Program-made: the position numbers and the translations under genes | Shown: positions 17,742-26,463 of the stretch, piece by piece | Numbering within the stretch: position 1 is the stretch's first letter | Layout: every line of letters starts with the position of its first letter | NCBI GenBank assembly: GCA_021792615.1 | Contig: JAJYUJ010000002.1 | Coordinates: 41,495 to 105,494 of the forward strand | From: a bacterium | Lineage (GTDB): Bacteria; JAMCPX01 | Length of the DNA stretch: 64,000 nt | Direction: 5' to 3' | Notes under the pieces: model-generated | Databases searched by the model: none | What the model was told of the DNA's origin: nothing | Seen by the model: only the letters and a program-made list of their open reading frames with translations

Positions 17742-18530
17742 ATGAATAAGGATGTTATCATTATCGCGATAGGCAGGGAATTGGTCAACGGCAGGACACT
17801 GGACACCAATTCAAGGTACCTTGCGAGGAATATCACGATACTCGGTCTCAGGGTCGCAAGTATTCATGTGATAGACGATATCCCCGCGGATATCGTTAAA
17901 ACGATAAGAAGGGCACTCGCCGAAAAACCCTGGCTTGTCATTACGACCGGAGGACTCGGCCCCACGGTTGATGATATGACCCTTCAGTCAGTGGCAAAAG
18001 CTCTGAACAAGGGCCTTGTAAAAAACAAAAAAGCCATGGCAATGCTTGAAAAGCGTTACGATGAACTGTATCGTAAAGGGCTGCTGCATACAAAGGGATG
18101 GAATGAGGGCAGGATAAAGATGGGCATAATGCCCGCAGGGGCAAAACCCCTGAAAAATCCTGTCGGTACCGCTCCGGCGGCCTTTATAAAAAAGGATGGG
18201 ACTGCCCTGTTCTGCCTGCCCGGTGTGCCCGCCGAAGCACAGGCTTTTTTTGACACCTCCATACTCGCGTGGATAAAACAGCATGCCGCAAACAGCTTCT
18301 GGTTCGAACAATCGCTCGTGACCAAAAGCTATGACGAAAGTGTTTTAAGGATACTGCTGGACAAGGTCTCCGCCGCATTCCCTGATGTGTATATCAAATC
18401 AAGTCCTGCGGGATTCTTAAAAGAGAAGTCTCTGGAGGTATTCTTCACATCTGTGGGTAAAGACAAGGCTTATGTCCGGGACAGGGTAAACGGTGCAATG
18501 GATAGGGTAAGGAAGCTTCTGCATCATTAA
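17742..18530 (+). CDS. CinA-like molybdopterin-binding domain protein
   Basis: Single MoCF_biosynth-type domain (COG1058) as in the N-terminal half of CinA, 262 residues. Motifs include IIAIGRELVNGRTLDTNSRY and LVITTGGLGPTVDDMT, then GTAPAAFIKKDG and FCLPGVPAEAQ. It lacks the C-terminal nicotinamide-nucleotide deamidase domain of full CinA. The exact role is unsettled; homologues are annotated as competence/damage-inducible or molybdopterin-binding proteins. No strong ribosome site precedes the ATG. Confidence 0.87.
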   Translation: MNKDVIIIAIGRELVNGRTLDTNSRYLARNITILGLRVASIHVIDDIPADIVKTIRRALAEKPWLVITTGGLGPTVDDMTLQSVAKALNKGLVKNKKAMAMLEKRYDELYRKGLLHTKGWNEGRIKMGIMPAGAKPLKNPVGTAPAAFIKKDGTALFCLPGVPAEAQAFFDTSILAWIKQHAANSFWFEQSLVTKSYDESVLRILLDKVSAAFPDVYIKSSPAGFLKEKSLEVFFTSVGKDKAYVRDRVNGAMDRVRKLLHH

Positions 18531-18590
18531 CAAATAGCTTGTTTATTTAAAACAGTGTGATAAAAAATAAATAAAAAGGAGGTAATGGGT

Positions 18591-19061
18591 ATGGCAATTC
18601 CTTTTCCAAGTGAAGAATGGATAGCGGAGTACAAGATAAAGATCAATTCAAACCCCAACTACAAAGAATCGGGGGCAAACTGGGAACACGGCACCATTGC
18701 TCTTATTTTGCAGCTTGACGACGAGAATGCCCTTCAAAAGGCACGGCAGGATCCTATTTTGAGCAAGCAGCTCAAAGCGGATGAAACCGCAGTCGGGGTA
18801 TGGCTTGACCTTTACCATGGCGTTTGCAAAGAGGCAAAGCGGGTATCGGTGGATGAGGCAAATAAGGCCAAATTCGTGATCTCCGGCGGATATGCACGCT
18901 GGAAGGCCGTTCTCAAAAAGGAGCTTGACCCGGTAAAAGGTATGATGCAGGGGAAATTAAAGCTCAAAGGAGATCTCCCCACAATCGTACGGTTCGTAAA
19001 AGCAGCCCAGGACCTGGTAGATTCTGCAACCATGATAGACACCAAGTTTGTGGATGAGTGA
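18591..19061 (+). CDS. SCP2 sterol-transfer-domain protein
   Basis: Cytoplasmic 156-residue protein resembling the SCP2 lipid/acyl-CoA carrier fold (VWLDLYHGVCKEAKR, then FVISGGYARWKAVLKKELDP, then MQGKLKLKGDLPTIVRFVKAA). Such proteins accompany acyl-CoA metabolism in deltaproteobacteria; the ligand is unknown. Of two ATGs, 18591 lies 8 nt after AGGAGG, while 18585 is only 2 nt from it. A terminator follows. A second, divergent SCP2-type gene is at 20322. Confidence 0.82.
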   Translation: MAIPFPSEEWIAEYKIKINSNPNYKESGANWEHGTIALILQLDDENALQKARQDPILSKQLKADETAVGVWLDLYHGVCKEAKRVSVDEANKAKFVISGGYARWKAVLKKELDPVKGMMQGKLKLKGDLPTIVRFVKAAQDLVDSATMIDTKFVDE

Positions 19062-19090
19062 TAAACAGGTTTGATACCGGCAGTGATGTA

Positions 19091-19135
19091 CAGGGGCTTG
19101 CCCGGAAAAGTTCAGGCGGGCCAGCCCCTGTTTTT
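19091..19135 (+). terminator. Terminator after the SCP2 gene
   Basis: Long stem with outer arms CAGGGGCT / AGCCCCTG and inner arms TGCCCG / CGGGCC, ending in TTTTT. Confidence 0.88.
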
Positions 19136-19158
19136 AACATTCAGTAAAGGAGTTGTTT

Positions 19159-20319
19159 ATGTATGACGCTGATCTGAATTTTATATTTCGTAACCCGACA
19201 AAGATCATCTTTGGCAAAGGCTCTGCAAGCGAGGTATTACAGGAGGTAGAAGCCCTGAAAGGAAAAAAGGTTTTGCTGATAACGGATAAATTCCTTGAAA
19301 AGAGCGAGATGGTCGAGAAGGTAAAAAAGGCATTGTCCTCGAAATTCGCGGGTATGTTCTCCGATATAGAACCGGACACAGGCACCCATATCGTGAATAA
19401 AGGCGCGGATTATGCTAAATCCATAGGTGCGGATTGCATCGTAACGGTCGGGGGCGGCAGTTCCATAGACACGGCTAAGGGCATCGCCATAGTCCTTGCT
19501 CTGGGAGGGAAGATAGAAGATCATTCAGGTATAAATTTTCTTAACGGACCCATTACGCCGCACATCGTTATCCCGACCACAGCAGGGACGGGCAGCGAGG
19601 TCACGTATGCTGCGGTAATAAAAGACCATTCGAAACACAGGAAACTTCTCTATGCGGACAACTATATAATCCCGAATGTCGGCATACTCGATCCCCTGAT
19701 GACCCTCAGCATGCCTGCAAATGTCACCGCAGGTACAGGCATGGATGCAATGAGCCATTGTATTGAAGCAATGCATTCCCAGCAGGCAACACCGATCACA
19801 GACGGTCTTGCACTGCAGGGGATTCGGTTAATAGTCGAGTTTCTGCCTCAGGCGGTTGATAACGGTAAAGATATCAAGGCAAGGGGACAGATGCAGATAG
19901 CAGCGAACCTGGCGGGTGTAGCCTTCGGCAATGCACAGGTAGGGGTAGTCCATGCCCTTGCCCACAGTGTCGGCGGCAGATTCGGTGTCCCGCATGGCGT
20001 TGCAAACAGCATCCTGCTGCCGTATTGCATTGAGTACAATCTTGATGCTGTTGCAGACAAGTATAAGCTTGCAGCCCAGGCTATGGGTGTCGATATCAAA
20101 GGGCTGAGCGATGAAGCTGCGGCACATAAAGCCGCAGAGGCGATCTGGACACTGACAAAGCGTATAAAAATGCCCCAGAAATTAAGAGAGGTCGGCGTAA
20201 AAGAAGACGGCCTGAAACAGGTTGCCGAAGATGCTATATCAGACGGTTCCATTGTATATAATGCAAAGCCGATATTCGATCCCGAAGAAACGTTAAAGAT
20301 ACTGAAACAGGCATTTTGA
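19159..20319 (+). CDS. Iron-containing alcohol dehydrogenase
   Basis: Group III NAD(P)-dependent dehydrogenase of 386 residues. The nucleotide site is VTVGGGSSIDTAKG and IPTTAGTGSEVTY. Metal ligands are the Asp in PNVGILDP or GTGMDAMSHCIEA and the histidines of VVHALAHSVGG and GVPHGVANSI. Substrate cannot be told; butanol, 1,3-propanediol and 4-hydroxybutyrate enzymes all share this fold. The ATG at 19159 has AAAGGAG six bases upstream. The SCP2-like gene follows after only 2 bp. Confidence 0.92.
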   Translation: MYDADLNFIFRNPTKIIFGKGSASEVLQEVEALKGKKVLLITDKFLEKSEMVEKVKKALSSKFAGMFSDIEPDTGTHIVNKGADYAKSIGADCIVTVGGGSSIDTAKGIAIVLALGGKIEDHSGINFLNGPITPHIVIPTTAGTGSEVTYAAVIKDHSKHRKLLYADNYIIPNVGILDPLMTLSMPANVTAGTGMDAMSHCIEAMHSQQATPITDGLALQGIRLIVEFLPQAVDNGKDIKARGQMQIAANLAGVAFGNAQVGVVHALAHSVGGRFGVPHGVANSILLPYCIEYNLDAVADKYKLAAQAMGVDIKGLSDEAAAHKAAEAIWTLTKRIKMPQKLREVGVKEDGLKQVAEDAISDGSIVYNAKPIFDPEETLKILKQAF

Positions 20320-20321
20320 AA

Positions 20322-20741
20322 ATGGCCGGCATCACTATAGACCAATCAGCCCGGGACAATGGGTTGGCTGCAATGATACGGGACCTTATCACCCAGAATA
20401 TAGTGAACCACCCGGAAAGGGCGAAGGATTTAAATGCATTAAAGGGCAATATCGGGATCTCGGCCGGGGATATCGAGGTAAGCCTTACCCTGCAATGTAA
20501 GGAAGGTAACGTGGTTATCTATGACGGGATACAGCAGCCGTGCAAACTCCTCATAGCGACAGACTCGGACAATATCCTCAAGTTGAGCACCTTGAAGATA
20601 AAGGCTGGACTACCGTATTATTTTGACAAGACGGGCAGAGAAATTGTCGGCATGCTCTTCAATGGCAAGCTCAGGATTCAAGGGTTGTTCGCACATCTTC
20701 TGCTTCTTACCCACGTAACGAAGTTGTTCTCGGTCTATTGA
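20322..20741 (+). CDS. SCP2-like small protein
   Basis: 139 residues. The central pattern of strands (GNVVIYDGIQQPCKLLIATDS, then YYFDKTGREIVGMLFNGKLRIQGL) suggests an SCP2-type lipid carrier, shorter than the protein at 18591. The end (LLLLTHVTKLFSVY) is hydrophobic. An in-frame TTG at 20316 overlaps the dehydrogenase stop; the ATG at 20322 is chosen. It lies between the Fe-dehydrogenase and the thioesterase in one run of genes. Confidence 0.65.
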   Translation: MAGITIDQSARDNGLAAMIRDLITQNIVNHPERAKDLNALKGNIGISAGDIEVSLTLQCKEGNVVIYDGIQQPCKLLIATDSDNILKLSTLKIKAGLPYYFDKTGREIVGMLFNGKLRIQGLFAHLLLLTHVTKLFSVY

Positions 20742-20751
20742 GGTCAAACCA

Positions 20752-21165
20752 GTGGAAGGGTTCAATCTCAAAACACAGGTAAGGGTTCGGTTTGTTGAAA
20801 CCGATGCCCAGGGTATCGTCAACAACGGCACCTATATGACCTACCTTGAGGTTGCCAGGATAGAGTTTCTCAGGAAGGCCGGTATATCGGTAAAAGACAG
20901 ATTGAAATACGGAATAGATTTTGTGCTCGTGGAGGCATGCATCCATTATAAGAGCGCTGCGACTGCGGATGATGTCTTAAATATCTATGTCAAATTAAAG
21001 GAGTTGAAGGACAGGGCATTTACCCTTGAATACGTCATAACACAGGACGAAGATAACGAGCGTATCGTTGCGACCGCACATACGGTAACTGTTGCGGTCA
21101 ACCCTGCAGTCATGAAGGCGTGCATGATTCCACAGAATGTACGGGAAATGTTTTTGTCGGTATAA
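20752..21165 (+). CDS. Acyl-CoA thioesterase (4HBT/YbgC type)
   Basis: Hot-dog-fold protein of 137 residues. The motif ETDAQGIVNNGTYMTYLEVARIEFL carries the Asp and Tyr of 4-hydroxybenzoyl-CoA thioesterase-like enzymes; a typical VEACIHYKSAATADD strand follows. It should hydrolyse an acyl-CoA in the cytoplasm. The start is GTG at 20752 with GAGG 8 nt upstream. It follows the SCP2-like gene by 10 bp and precedes pgi by 3 bp. Confidence 0.88.
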   Translation: MEGFNLKTQVRVRFVETDAQGIVNNGTYMTYLEVARIEFLRKAGISVKDRLKYGIDFVLVEACIHYKSAATADDVLNIYVKLKELKDRAFTLEYVITQDEDNERIVATAHTVTVAVNPAVMKACMIPQNVREMFLSV

Positions 21166-21168
21166 ATT

Positions 21169-22485
21169 ATGAACATAGGCGATATATCCATAAACACCAA
21201 TTTTGCCATGAGCCAGTACCTCTCTTCAAAGGACGGCATTCCGGCACATATGATAATGGCGGCCCAGGACAAAATAAATGTAACCGCTGAGGATCTTCTT
21301 CAATCAATAACGAACAATAAGATAGGATTTTTGACTGTCCTTGATGATGCGGCAATGATAAAAGATATAAAGACCCTTGCCGGGAAATATCCCGCATCGA
21401 AATATACAGACATTGTGGTCCTGGGCATCGGAGGTTCCGCACTCGGCGCACGTGCCATAAAACAGGCCTTCACCGGCACCTCAAAATCAAAAGTAACCGT
21501 CCATATCCTCGACAATATAGATCCGGTACCGTTTTCCGCTCTGCTCCAGGAGATCCATCTGCAAAAAGCACTCGTTATTGCCATAAGCAAATCCGGCGAG
21601 ACGGTTGAGACCATGGCACAGCTGTTTATCCTTATTAAGGATTTCAAAAAATTGATTGGCGCAAAGGCAATGGACAAACACTTTGTGTTTATAACCACAC
21701 CCGGCAGCGGCGCGCTGTACCAATTGTCCCAGAAGTACGGTATTCCTGTTCTTTCCATCCCTCAGAACCTTGGAGGCAGATACTCCGTATTGTCTCCGGT
21801 AGGATTATTCCCGGCTTCGTTTATGGATATAACCGTATCCGACTTCGTGGATGGCGGAAGGAAGATCCGCGATGTATTTATGAAAAGCAAGGGCGTGAAC
21901 ATAGGGGAAATAGCCGCCGTATATTACCTTATGCACAGGCAATTGAATAAAAACATCATGGTTTTTATGCCGTATTCTTCGCTTCTTACGGATTTTACCG
22001 AATGGATTGCCCAACTATGGGCAGAAAGTCTCGGGAAAAAGCATTCGAGGGACGGCAAGGAGATTTATACCGGCAGTACCCCGGTCAGGGCACTCGGCGT
22101 CACAGACCAGCACTCACAACTCCAGCTTTATAAAGAGGGACCCGCCGACAAGCTCATAACATTTATCGAGATAGCCAGGACAACTGCCAAAGAAAAGAAG
22201 ATTGTGCCCATGCCTCCGGTGGATGTTGAATTTGGACACCTTTTCGGCAAAACGCTCGATATGCTGCTTCATGCGGAAATGAATGCCACGAGGATGTCGC
22301 TGATAAATTCTGCGCGCCCATCGGTAACGATATCCATACCGGAACTTACCCCTAAAATCCTTGGTGAACTTTTTGTGTTCTTTGAATTGCTTGTCGTGTT
22401 CGTTGGGTACCTCTATCAGATAAACCCCTTTGACCAGCCGGGCGTGGAAGAAGGAAAAAGAATTCTCAAACAGCTTTTACACTAA
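21169..22485 (+). CDS. pgi: Glucose-6-phosphate isomerase
   Basis: Interconverts glucose-6-phosphate and fructose-6-phosphate. SIS-type signatures are VLGIGGSALGARAIKQAF (about residue 85), AISKSGETVETMAQ (about 140) and the C-terminal QLYKEGPADKLITF with catalytic residues in LGVTDQHSQLQ. The 438-residue length matches the compact PGI of many anaerobes. It starts 3 bp after the thioesterase. Confidence 0.96.
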   Translation: MNIGDISINTNFAMSQYLSSKDGIPAHMIMAAQDKINVTAEDLLQSITNNKIGFLTVLDDAAMIKDIKTLAGKYPASKYTDIVVLGIGGSALGARAIKQAFTGTSKSKVTVHILDNIDPVPFSALLQEIHLQKALVIAISKSGETVETMAQLFILIKDFKKLIGAKAMDKHFVFITTPGSGALYQLSQKYGIPVLSIPQNLGGRYSVLSPVGLFPASFMDITVSDFVDGGRKIRDVFMKSKGVNIGEIAAVYYLMHRQLNKNIMVFMPYSSLLTDFTEWIAQLWAESLGKKHSRDGKEIYTGSTPVRALGVTDQHSQLQLYKEGPADKLITFIEIARTTAKEKKIVPMPPVDVEFGHLFGKTLDMLLHAEMNATRMSLINSARPSVTISIPELTPKILGELFVFFELLVVFVGYLYQINPFDQPGVEEGKRILKQLLH

Positions 22486-22517
22486 TTTTTACAGGACCCG
22501 AAAGGCTAACCCATTAA

Positions 22518-23477
22518 ATGCCGGAAAAAATAATAGAACATTGGGCACATAAAGCGGGCAGGCATTGCGCCTCTACGGCGCTTTCCGACCTTATGAACTT
22601 CTACGGCTACGACATGACGGAGCCCGAGTGTTTCGGCGCCGGCGAAGGCATTGGATTCTGGTATATCGAAGGGCTGATCCCGCCGAGAATGATGCACTAC
22701 AGGTCTGCGGATATAGAAAAGAAATTCTTCGAAAACATCGGCGTTGACTTCGCATGGTTCGAACTGGACAGGGAAGAAGAAATAAAAGAGGCCCTCATAA
22801 AGAGCATAGACGATGCTATACCCGTATTGCTCAGGACCGATATCTTTTATCTCGACTATTATAAAAGCAAAACGCATTTCCCGGGGCACTCCATAATTTT
22901 ATGGGGGTACAACCTTGAGGACGATACCGCCTACATCTCGGACACGGAACGGAAAGGCCTCACAAAATGCGGGTTCGGGTCCTTGATTGAAGGGATAATC
23001 CATGGAAACTTTCCCGAGGGGGAACATGCACATTTTATCCCCATAGCAAAACCTGTTTTTCAGCTGCATAAAAAGAAACTGTTTGCTAAGGCTGCGGCTT
23101 CCAATGCCGGTGTCATGCTGTCTCCCGGGGGTTTTGAAGGCTACGGGGTAAAGGGCATTCAGCTTGCCTCAAAAAAGGTTTTGGAATGGAAAGACCTTCC
23201 GGACTGGAAATGGCTTTCACGCTTCGCCTATCAGGTGATAGAGAAACGGGGGACAGGCGGCGGTGGATTCAGAAAAATGTATGCGGATTTCCTTGAAGGC
23301 TTTGCGGGCAAAAAAGCTGTAGCCATGATGAAGCAGATTGCAACCCGCTGGACCGATATATCCATTGTCTTCAAGGAGATAAGCGAATCCGATGTCCCTG
23401 ATTTCAGTATTGTTTCGGATATGCTCTGGATACAGGCAATCAAGGAAGAAGAGTTTTATAAAAGCATCATTGACTGA
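22518..23477 (+). CDS. BtrH N-terminal / DUF4872 protein
   Basis: 319 residues. The N-terminal ~150 residues match the BtrH-type cysteine acyltransferase/peptidase fold: GRHCASTALSDLMNFYG with a candidate catalytic Cys (residue 17), and GHSIILWGYN with the candidate His (about residue 123), followed by an Asp-containing strand (YISDTER). The C-terminal half is the helical DUF4872 region. In butirosin biosynthesis BtrH moves an acyl chain from a carrier protein to an aminoglycoside. Here no peptide or antibiotic cluster is adjacent, so the substrate is unknown. Confidence 0.75.
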   Translation: MPEKIIEHWAHKAGRHCASTALSDLMNFYGYDMTEPECFGAGEGIGFWYIEGLIPPRMMHYRSADIEKKFFENIGVDFAWFELDREEEIKEALIKSIDDAIPVLLRTDIFYLDYYKSKTHFPGHSIILWGYNLEDDTAYISDTERKGLTKCGFGSLIEGIIHGNFPEGEHAHFIPIAKPVFQLHKKKLFAKAAASNAGVMLSPGGFEGYGVKGIQLASKKVLEWKDLPDWKWLSRFAYQVIEKRGTGGGGFRKMYADFLEGFAGKKAVAMMKQIATRWTDISIVFKEISESDVPDFSIVSDMLWIQAIKEEEFYKSIID

Positions 23478-23531
23478 TCCCGCACCGTATAAGGATAGGG
23501 ATAAGCAAATTCCTTTCTTAGATTTTTCAGG

Positions 23532-23592
23532 TTAATCAGAAAAATGCGCACAAGGAAGTTTCCTTATTTTTCAATCGCATTTTTCGGGTTAA
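23532..23592. repeat. 61-bp interspersed palindromic repeat
   Basis: Outer arms TTAATCAGAAAAATGCG (23532-23548) and CGCATTTTTCGGGTTAA (23576-23592) are inverted, 14 of 17 matching. An inner hairpin AAGGAA-GT-TTCCTT is followed by ATTTTT and may terminate the BtrH gene. The right edge contains the stop codon of the response regulator at 23589. Partial copies are at 729-766, 1012-1037 and 52053-52068. Confidence 0.75.
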
Positions 23593-23993
23593 GCAACAGC
23601 AAGGAGCTTATCGACCGTTTTTATGAGGAAGTCGCTTTTTACCGGTTTTTCAAGATAGGCCTCCGGTGCCCGAATTGCGACCCCCTTTAAAAATTTCTTG
23701 TAGCTGATATCGCTGTTTGTGTTTGTATCAATGCCCGTTATAATGACGATGGGAATGTCATTCCAGTTTTGCGATCCACGGATTTTTCTGAAAAGCTTTA
23801 TGCCCGTTTCCCCGGGCAGTATAAGGTCGAGAGTTATGAGATCGGGTTTTTGTTTTACCAATGCCCTTATCGCCTGCGCACTGGTACCGGCAATGACAGC
23901 GCTATAGCCGGATTCCTCAACCAGATATTTCAGGAAACCGGCGAAATCAAAGTCGTCTTCAATTATTAAGATACTTTTTCTTTGTGTTTTCAT
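23589..23993 (-). CDS. REC-only response regulator (Rrf1-like)
   Basis: 134 residues, a single receiver domain without output. Acidic pocket IIEDD, phospho-acceptor Asp in LITLDLILPGETGIK, Thr/Ser in IVIITG and Lys in YLEKPV. It is the last gene of the leftward redox-complex operon. In Desulfovibrio the hmc operon likewise ends with the response regulator rrf1, so the position supports a regulatory or assembly role. It is a paralogue of the first gene of the operon at 32838 (shared LITLDL..P..TGIK and EKPV). Its 3' end runs into a palindromic repeat. Confidence 0.9.
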   Translation of the reverse strand: MKTQRKSILIIEDDFDFAGFLKYLVEESGYSAVIAGTSAQAIRALVKQKPDLITLDLILPGETGIKLFRKIRGSQNWNDIPIVIITGIDTNTNSDISYKKFLKGVAIRAPEAYLEKPVKSDFLIKTVDKLLAVA

Positions 23994-24013
23994 CCGTACA
24001 GCCTTATCGCATT

Positions 24014-25261
24014 TTAAAAATTAACCGCCTGTTTTTTCCCTGCCATGGGCATTGATTCCGGTTCAGACTCCTCATGGGCATGTAATATTGCCATACGATT
24101 AACAATGAACCGGTAGGAAAGAACAAGCATGGTGATAACACCGAGGGTCAGCATAATCTCGGTCCACCTTGGATAGTATTTTTGTGAAGCCGGCAGGTAC
24201 CAGTTAAATGCTACGATGGAAACATCCAGTCTGTTCAATACCACCCCGAGGACTGTCAACAACCCGGCAAACCGGGTCAACTTTGCATTTTGCTGCCTGA
24301 CTGCATAGAGGAATATCATGGCAGGAACAAGAACAAAACCCAGGACTTCCACAAGATATAAGTACCCGTACGATGTGTTCAAATAGACCCAATTCTCCGT
24401 GCGCACGAGGTCAAACACCTTCAAGAGAAAATATATGAAGAGTGCTGAGGATGCTGCTTTTCCAAGCCCGAGGGTAAGTTGATCGAATTCAGCATGATCA
24501 AAATCTTTTATCTGGTTTGCAAAAAACCTGTGTGACAGAGCGCTTTCGACGATAACCATGGAGATACCCGCAAAGATGGCCGAGAGCAGGAAGAAAATCG
24601 GGAGCAAAGGCGAGTACCATAGCGGATAGAGTTTCGCCCGTGCAGCAAGGTACAATGCACCCAGTGCCGATTGGTGCCCGGCAGCTATGATGACACCGAA
24701 GATGGTAGCCCAGACAGTCAATTTACTGAAAAAGTCCTTCCATTTTTTTAGATTGAGCCATTCAAAAAGCACCGGACTGAATTCAACAATGGATATGTTG
24801 ATGTAGAGGAAGAAATGCCATCCTATCAAGAATAGGATCGAGGTGAACCCCCAGGACCATACGAGGAGATAGGGAATACGGTAATACCGGCCGAGATCGA
24901 ACATCAAGGCAATTACCGCAAAAATGTATCCGAGAAGACTCGAGAGTATAGCAGGGCGGACAAACGGGTGATACTTTTTCATCCCAAACAGATGGACTGC
25001 CGTGCCAAGGGTAAGCCCGGGAGCTGCCAGAGCAATACCCACGAGGATATCGAACCCTATCCATAGCCCCCACGGGTAATTATCCGAAAGGTTTGTCGAC
25101 GGCCCGAGCCCATAGATTATCCTATAGACCATAATTGGAACCGACACACAGAGGATGAGAGCGGCTATAAGGTTCGGCAGGGTAAGGTTGATCTTCAGGT
25201 ATTCCTTCGGCGTCATCCCCAGCAGTATTTTATTTTTAAGCCATAAACTTGTATTTTCCAT
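24014..25261 (-). CDS. hmcC: NrfD/HmcC-type integral membrane subunit
   Basis: 415 residues with about ten hydrophobic helices; PsrC/NrfD/HybB superfamily quinone-interacting subunit. Typical features are the N-terminal NYPWGLWIGFDILVGIALAAPG and ALSALFAG-like helices, and a short hydrophilic C-terminus. In Hmc it is the membrane partner that connects the periplasmic Fe-S protein with the menaquinone pool. It starts 25 bp after the Fe-S subunit gene, with AGGAAGG as ribosome site. No haem ligands are expected in this family. Confidence 0.9.
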   Translation of the reverse strand: MENTSLWLKNKILLGMTPKEYLKINLTLPNLIAALILCVSVPIMVYRIIYGLGPSTNLSDNYPWGLWIGFDILVGIALAAPGLTLGTAVHLFGMKKYHPFVRPAILSSLLGYIFAVIALMFDLGRYYRIPYLLVWSWGFTSILFLIGWHFFLYINISIVEFSPVLFEWLNLKKWKDFFSKLTVWATIFGVIIAAGHQSALGALYLAARAKLYPLWYSPLLPIFFLLSAIFAGISMVIVESALSHRFFANQIKDFDHAEFDQLTLGLGKAASSALFIYFLLKVFDLVRTENWVYLNTSYGYLYLVEVLGFVLVPAMIFLYAVRQQNAKLTRFAGLLTVLGVVLNRLDVSIVAFNWYLPASQKYYPRWTEIMLTLGVITMLVLSYRFIVNRMAILHAHEESEPESMPMAGKKQAVNF

Positions 25262-25286
25262 ACGTAATCCTTCCTTTTGTTATAAT

Positions 25287-26306
25287 CTACGTTTTTTTCC
25301 CGGTGTCCGAAGGTCCTCCTGCGTGTTTGTCGTTTCTGTGTTCGCGAAGTTTCGATACTGCGTAATATGCTCCGAAAACAAGGGGCCAGGCGCTCACCAT
25401 TTCGAATATCTTTACTCCTAACAGATACCCTTTCGTAAGATCGGGAACGGGTGTTGTACCGACATCCGTCCGAAGGCCTATTTGATCGAAGTCTACCGGT
25501 GAAAGATAAAGCCAGCTTGTTCCTCCTGCCTCCTGCTCCCCGTAAATATGGTTTATGTATCTGCCGGGGTTGCTGTCGATCCTCCGGCGGGCTGTTTTGA
25601 TCAATTCGCTCCTGCTGCCGAATATGAGAGCGCCGGCAGGACAGTTCTCCACACACGCAGGCATCCGTCCATCCACGACCCTGTCGTAGCACATGGTACA
25701 TTTGGTAATCTGCGGGTGAAAAGCTGAAAAGTATTCATACGCGGGAATGCCAAAGGGGCATGAGACCATACAATACCTGCATCCTATACACACATTGGGA
25801 TTATAGATCACGGGTCCTTCGGGCGTTTTTCTGAAGGCGTCTACAAAACAGGCGTTGAGGCATGCCGGATCAACGCAGTGCATGCATTGTTTCTTTACAT
25901 AGACAGGATCACGATCTTTTTTCTCAAACCGGTTGACGACGGTGAAGTTGCCGGCATGGGTCCTTCTCACGTCATTGAAAACAGAGTTTTTTTCATTCAC
26001 CGATGCTTCAAACTTTTCTACAGGCTGATTTGGGTTTTTATTCCAGTTGTTGCAAGCCCATTCGCACCTGCGGCACCCGATACAAAAAGTCGTGTCGACC
26101 AATATACCGTACGGTTCACCGTTCGGCTGTGATTGCTTTTTTCTCTTTTCCCATATCTTCCAGTCTCTTTCATTGGCCGTGTTGTCCGTAAAGAATTTTG
26201 AAAAATCTTTTTTATCTGCTGCGTGTGCAATACTGCTGCCGCCGAGCAAGGTAACACCGGCAATCGCTGCAGTGCGTTTTAAGAACTCTCTTCTATCGAT
26301 ACCCAT
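25287..26306 (-). CDS. hmcB: Tat-exported 4x[4Fe-4S] ferredoxin-type subunit
   Basis: HybA/HmcB-type protein. A twin-arginine signal (DRREFLKRTAAIAGVTLLGG) directs export. Four cysteine clusters follow: CIGCRRCEWAC, CMHCVDPACLNAC, CIGCRYCMVSC and CTMCYDRV...CVENC, giving four cubane ligand sets. A single hydrophobic helix near the C-terminus (MVSAWPLVFGAYYAV) anchors it to the membrane. It would take electrons from the 16-haem cytochrome to the HmcC-like subunit. GGAGG lies 7 nt before the ATG. Confidence 0.93.
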   Translation of the reverse strand: MGIDRREFLKRTAAIAGVTLLGGSSIAHAADKKDFSKFFTDNTANERDWKIWEKRKKQSQPNGEPYGILVDTTFCIGCRRCEWACNNWNKNPNQPVEKFEASVNEKNSVFNDVRRTHAGNFTVVNRFEKKDRDPVYVKKQCMHCVDPACLNACFVDAFRKTPEGPVIYNPNVCIGCRYCMVSCPFGIPAYEYFSAFHPQITKCTMCYDRVVDGRMPACVENCPAGALIFGSRSELIKTARRRIDSNPGRYINHIYGEQEAGGTSWLYLSPVDFDQIGLRTDVGTTPVPDLTKGYLLGVKIFEMVSAWPLVFGAYYAVSKLREHRNDKHAGGPSDTGKKT

Positions 26307-26333
26307 ATTCTGCCTCCATCATTGCAAAGGTCG

Positions 26334-26453
26334 TTAATACTTTCTTCTCGGGGTACTCACAAAGTAATAGAACACTATGAATACAAACAGAGTCAGAATA
26401 GCTATGAGGTATTCATAACCTATCGGTGTAAACAATTGTTTTAAGATATACAT
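26334..26453 (-). CDS. hmcD: 39-residue single-helix membrane protein (HmcD-like)
   Basis: Encodes MYILKQLFTPIGYEYLIAIL, a hydrophobic run and a basic end PRRKY. There is one predicted helix of ~20 residues (YLIAILTLFVFIVFYYFV). AAGGAG sits 7 nt before the ATG, and the gene fills the otherwise unexplained space between the cytochrome (10 bp away) and the Fe-S subunit (27 bp away). Desulfovibrio hmc operons carry a tiny membrane protein, HmcD, beside the same partners. No sequence homology can be proven by eye, so the name rests on size, topology and position. Confidence 0.78.
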   Translation of the reverse strand: MYILKQLFTPIGYEYLIAILTLFVFIVFYYFVSTPRRKY

Positions 26454-26463
26454 TTTTGTCTCC

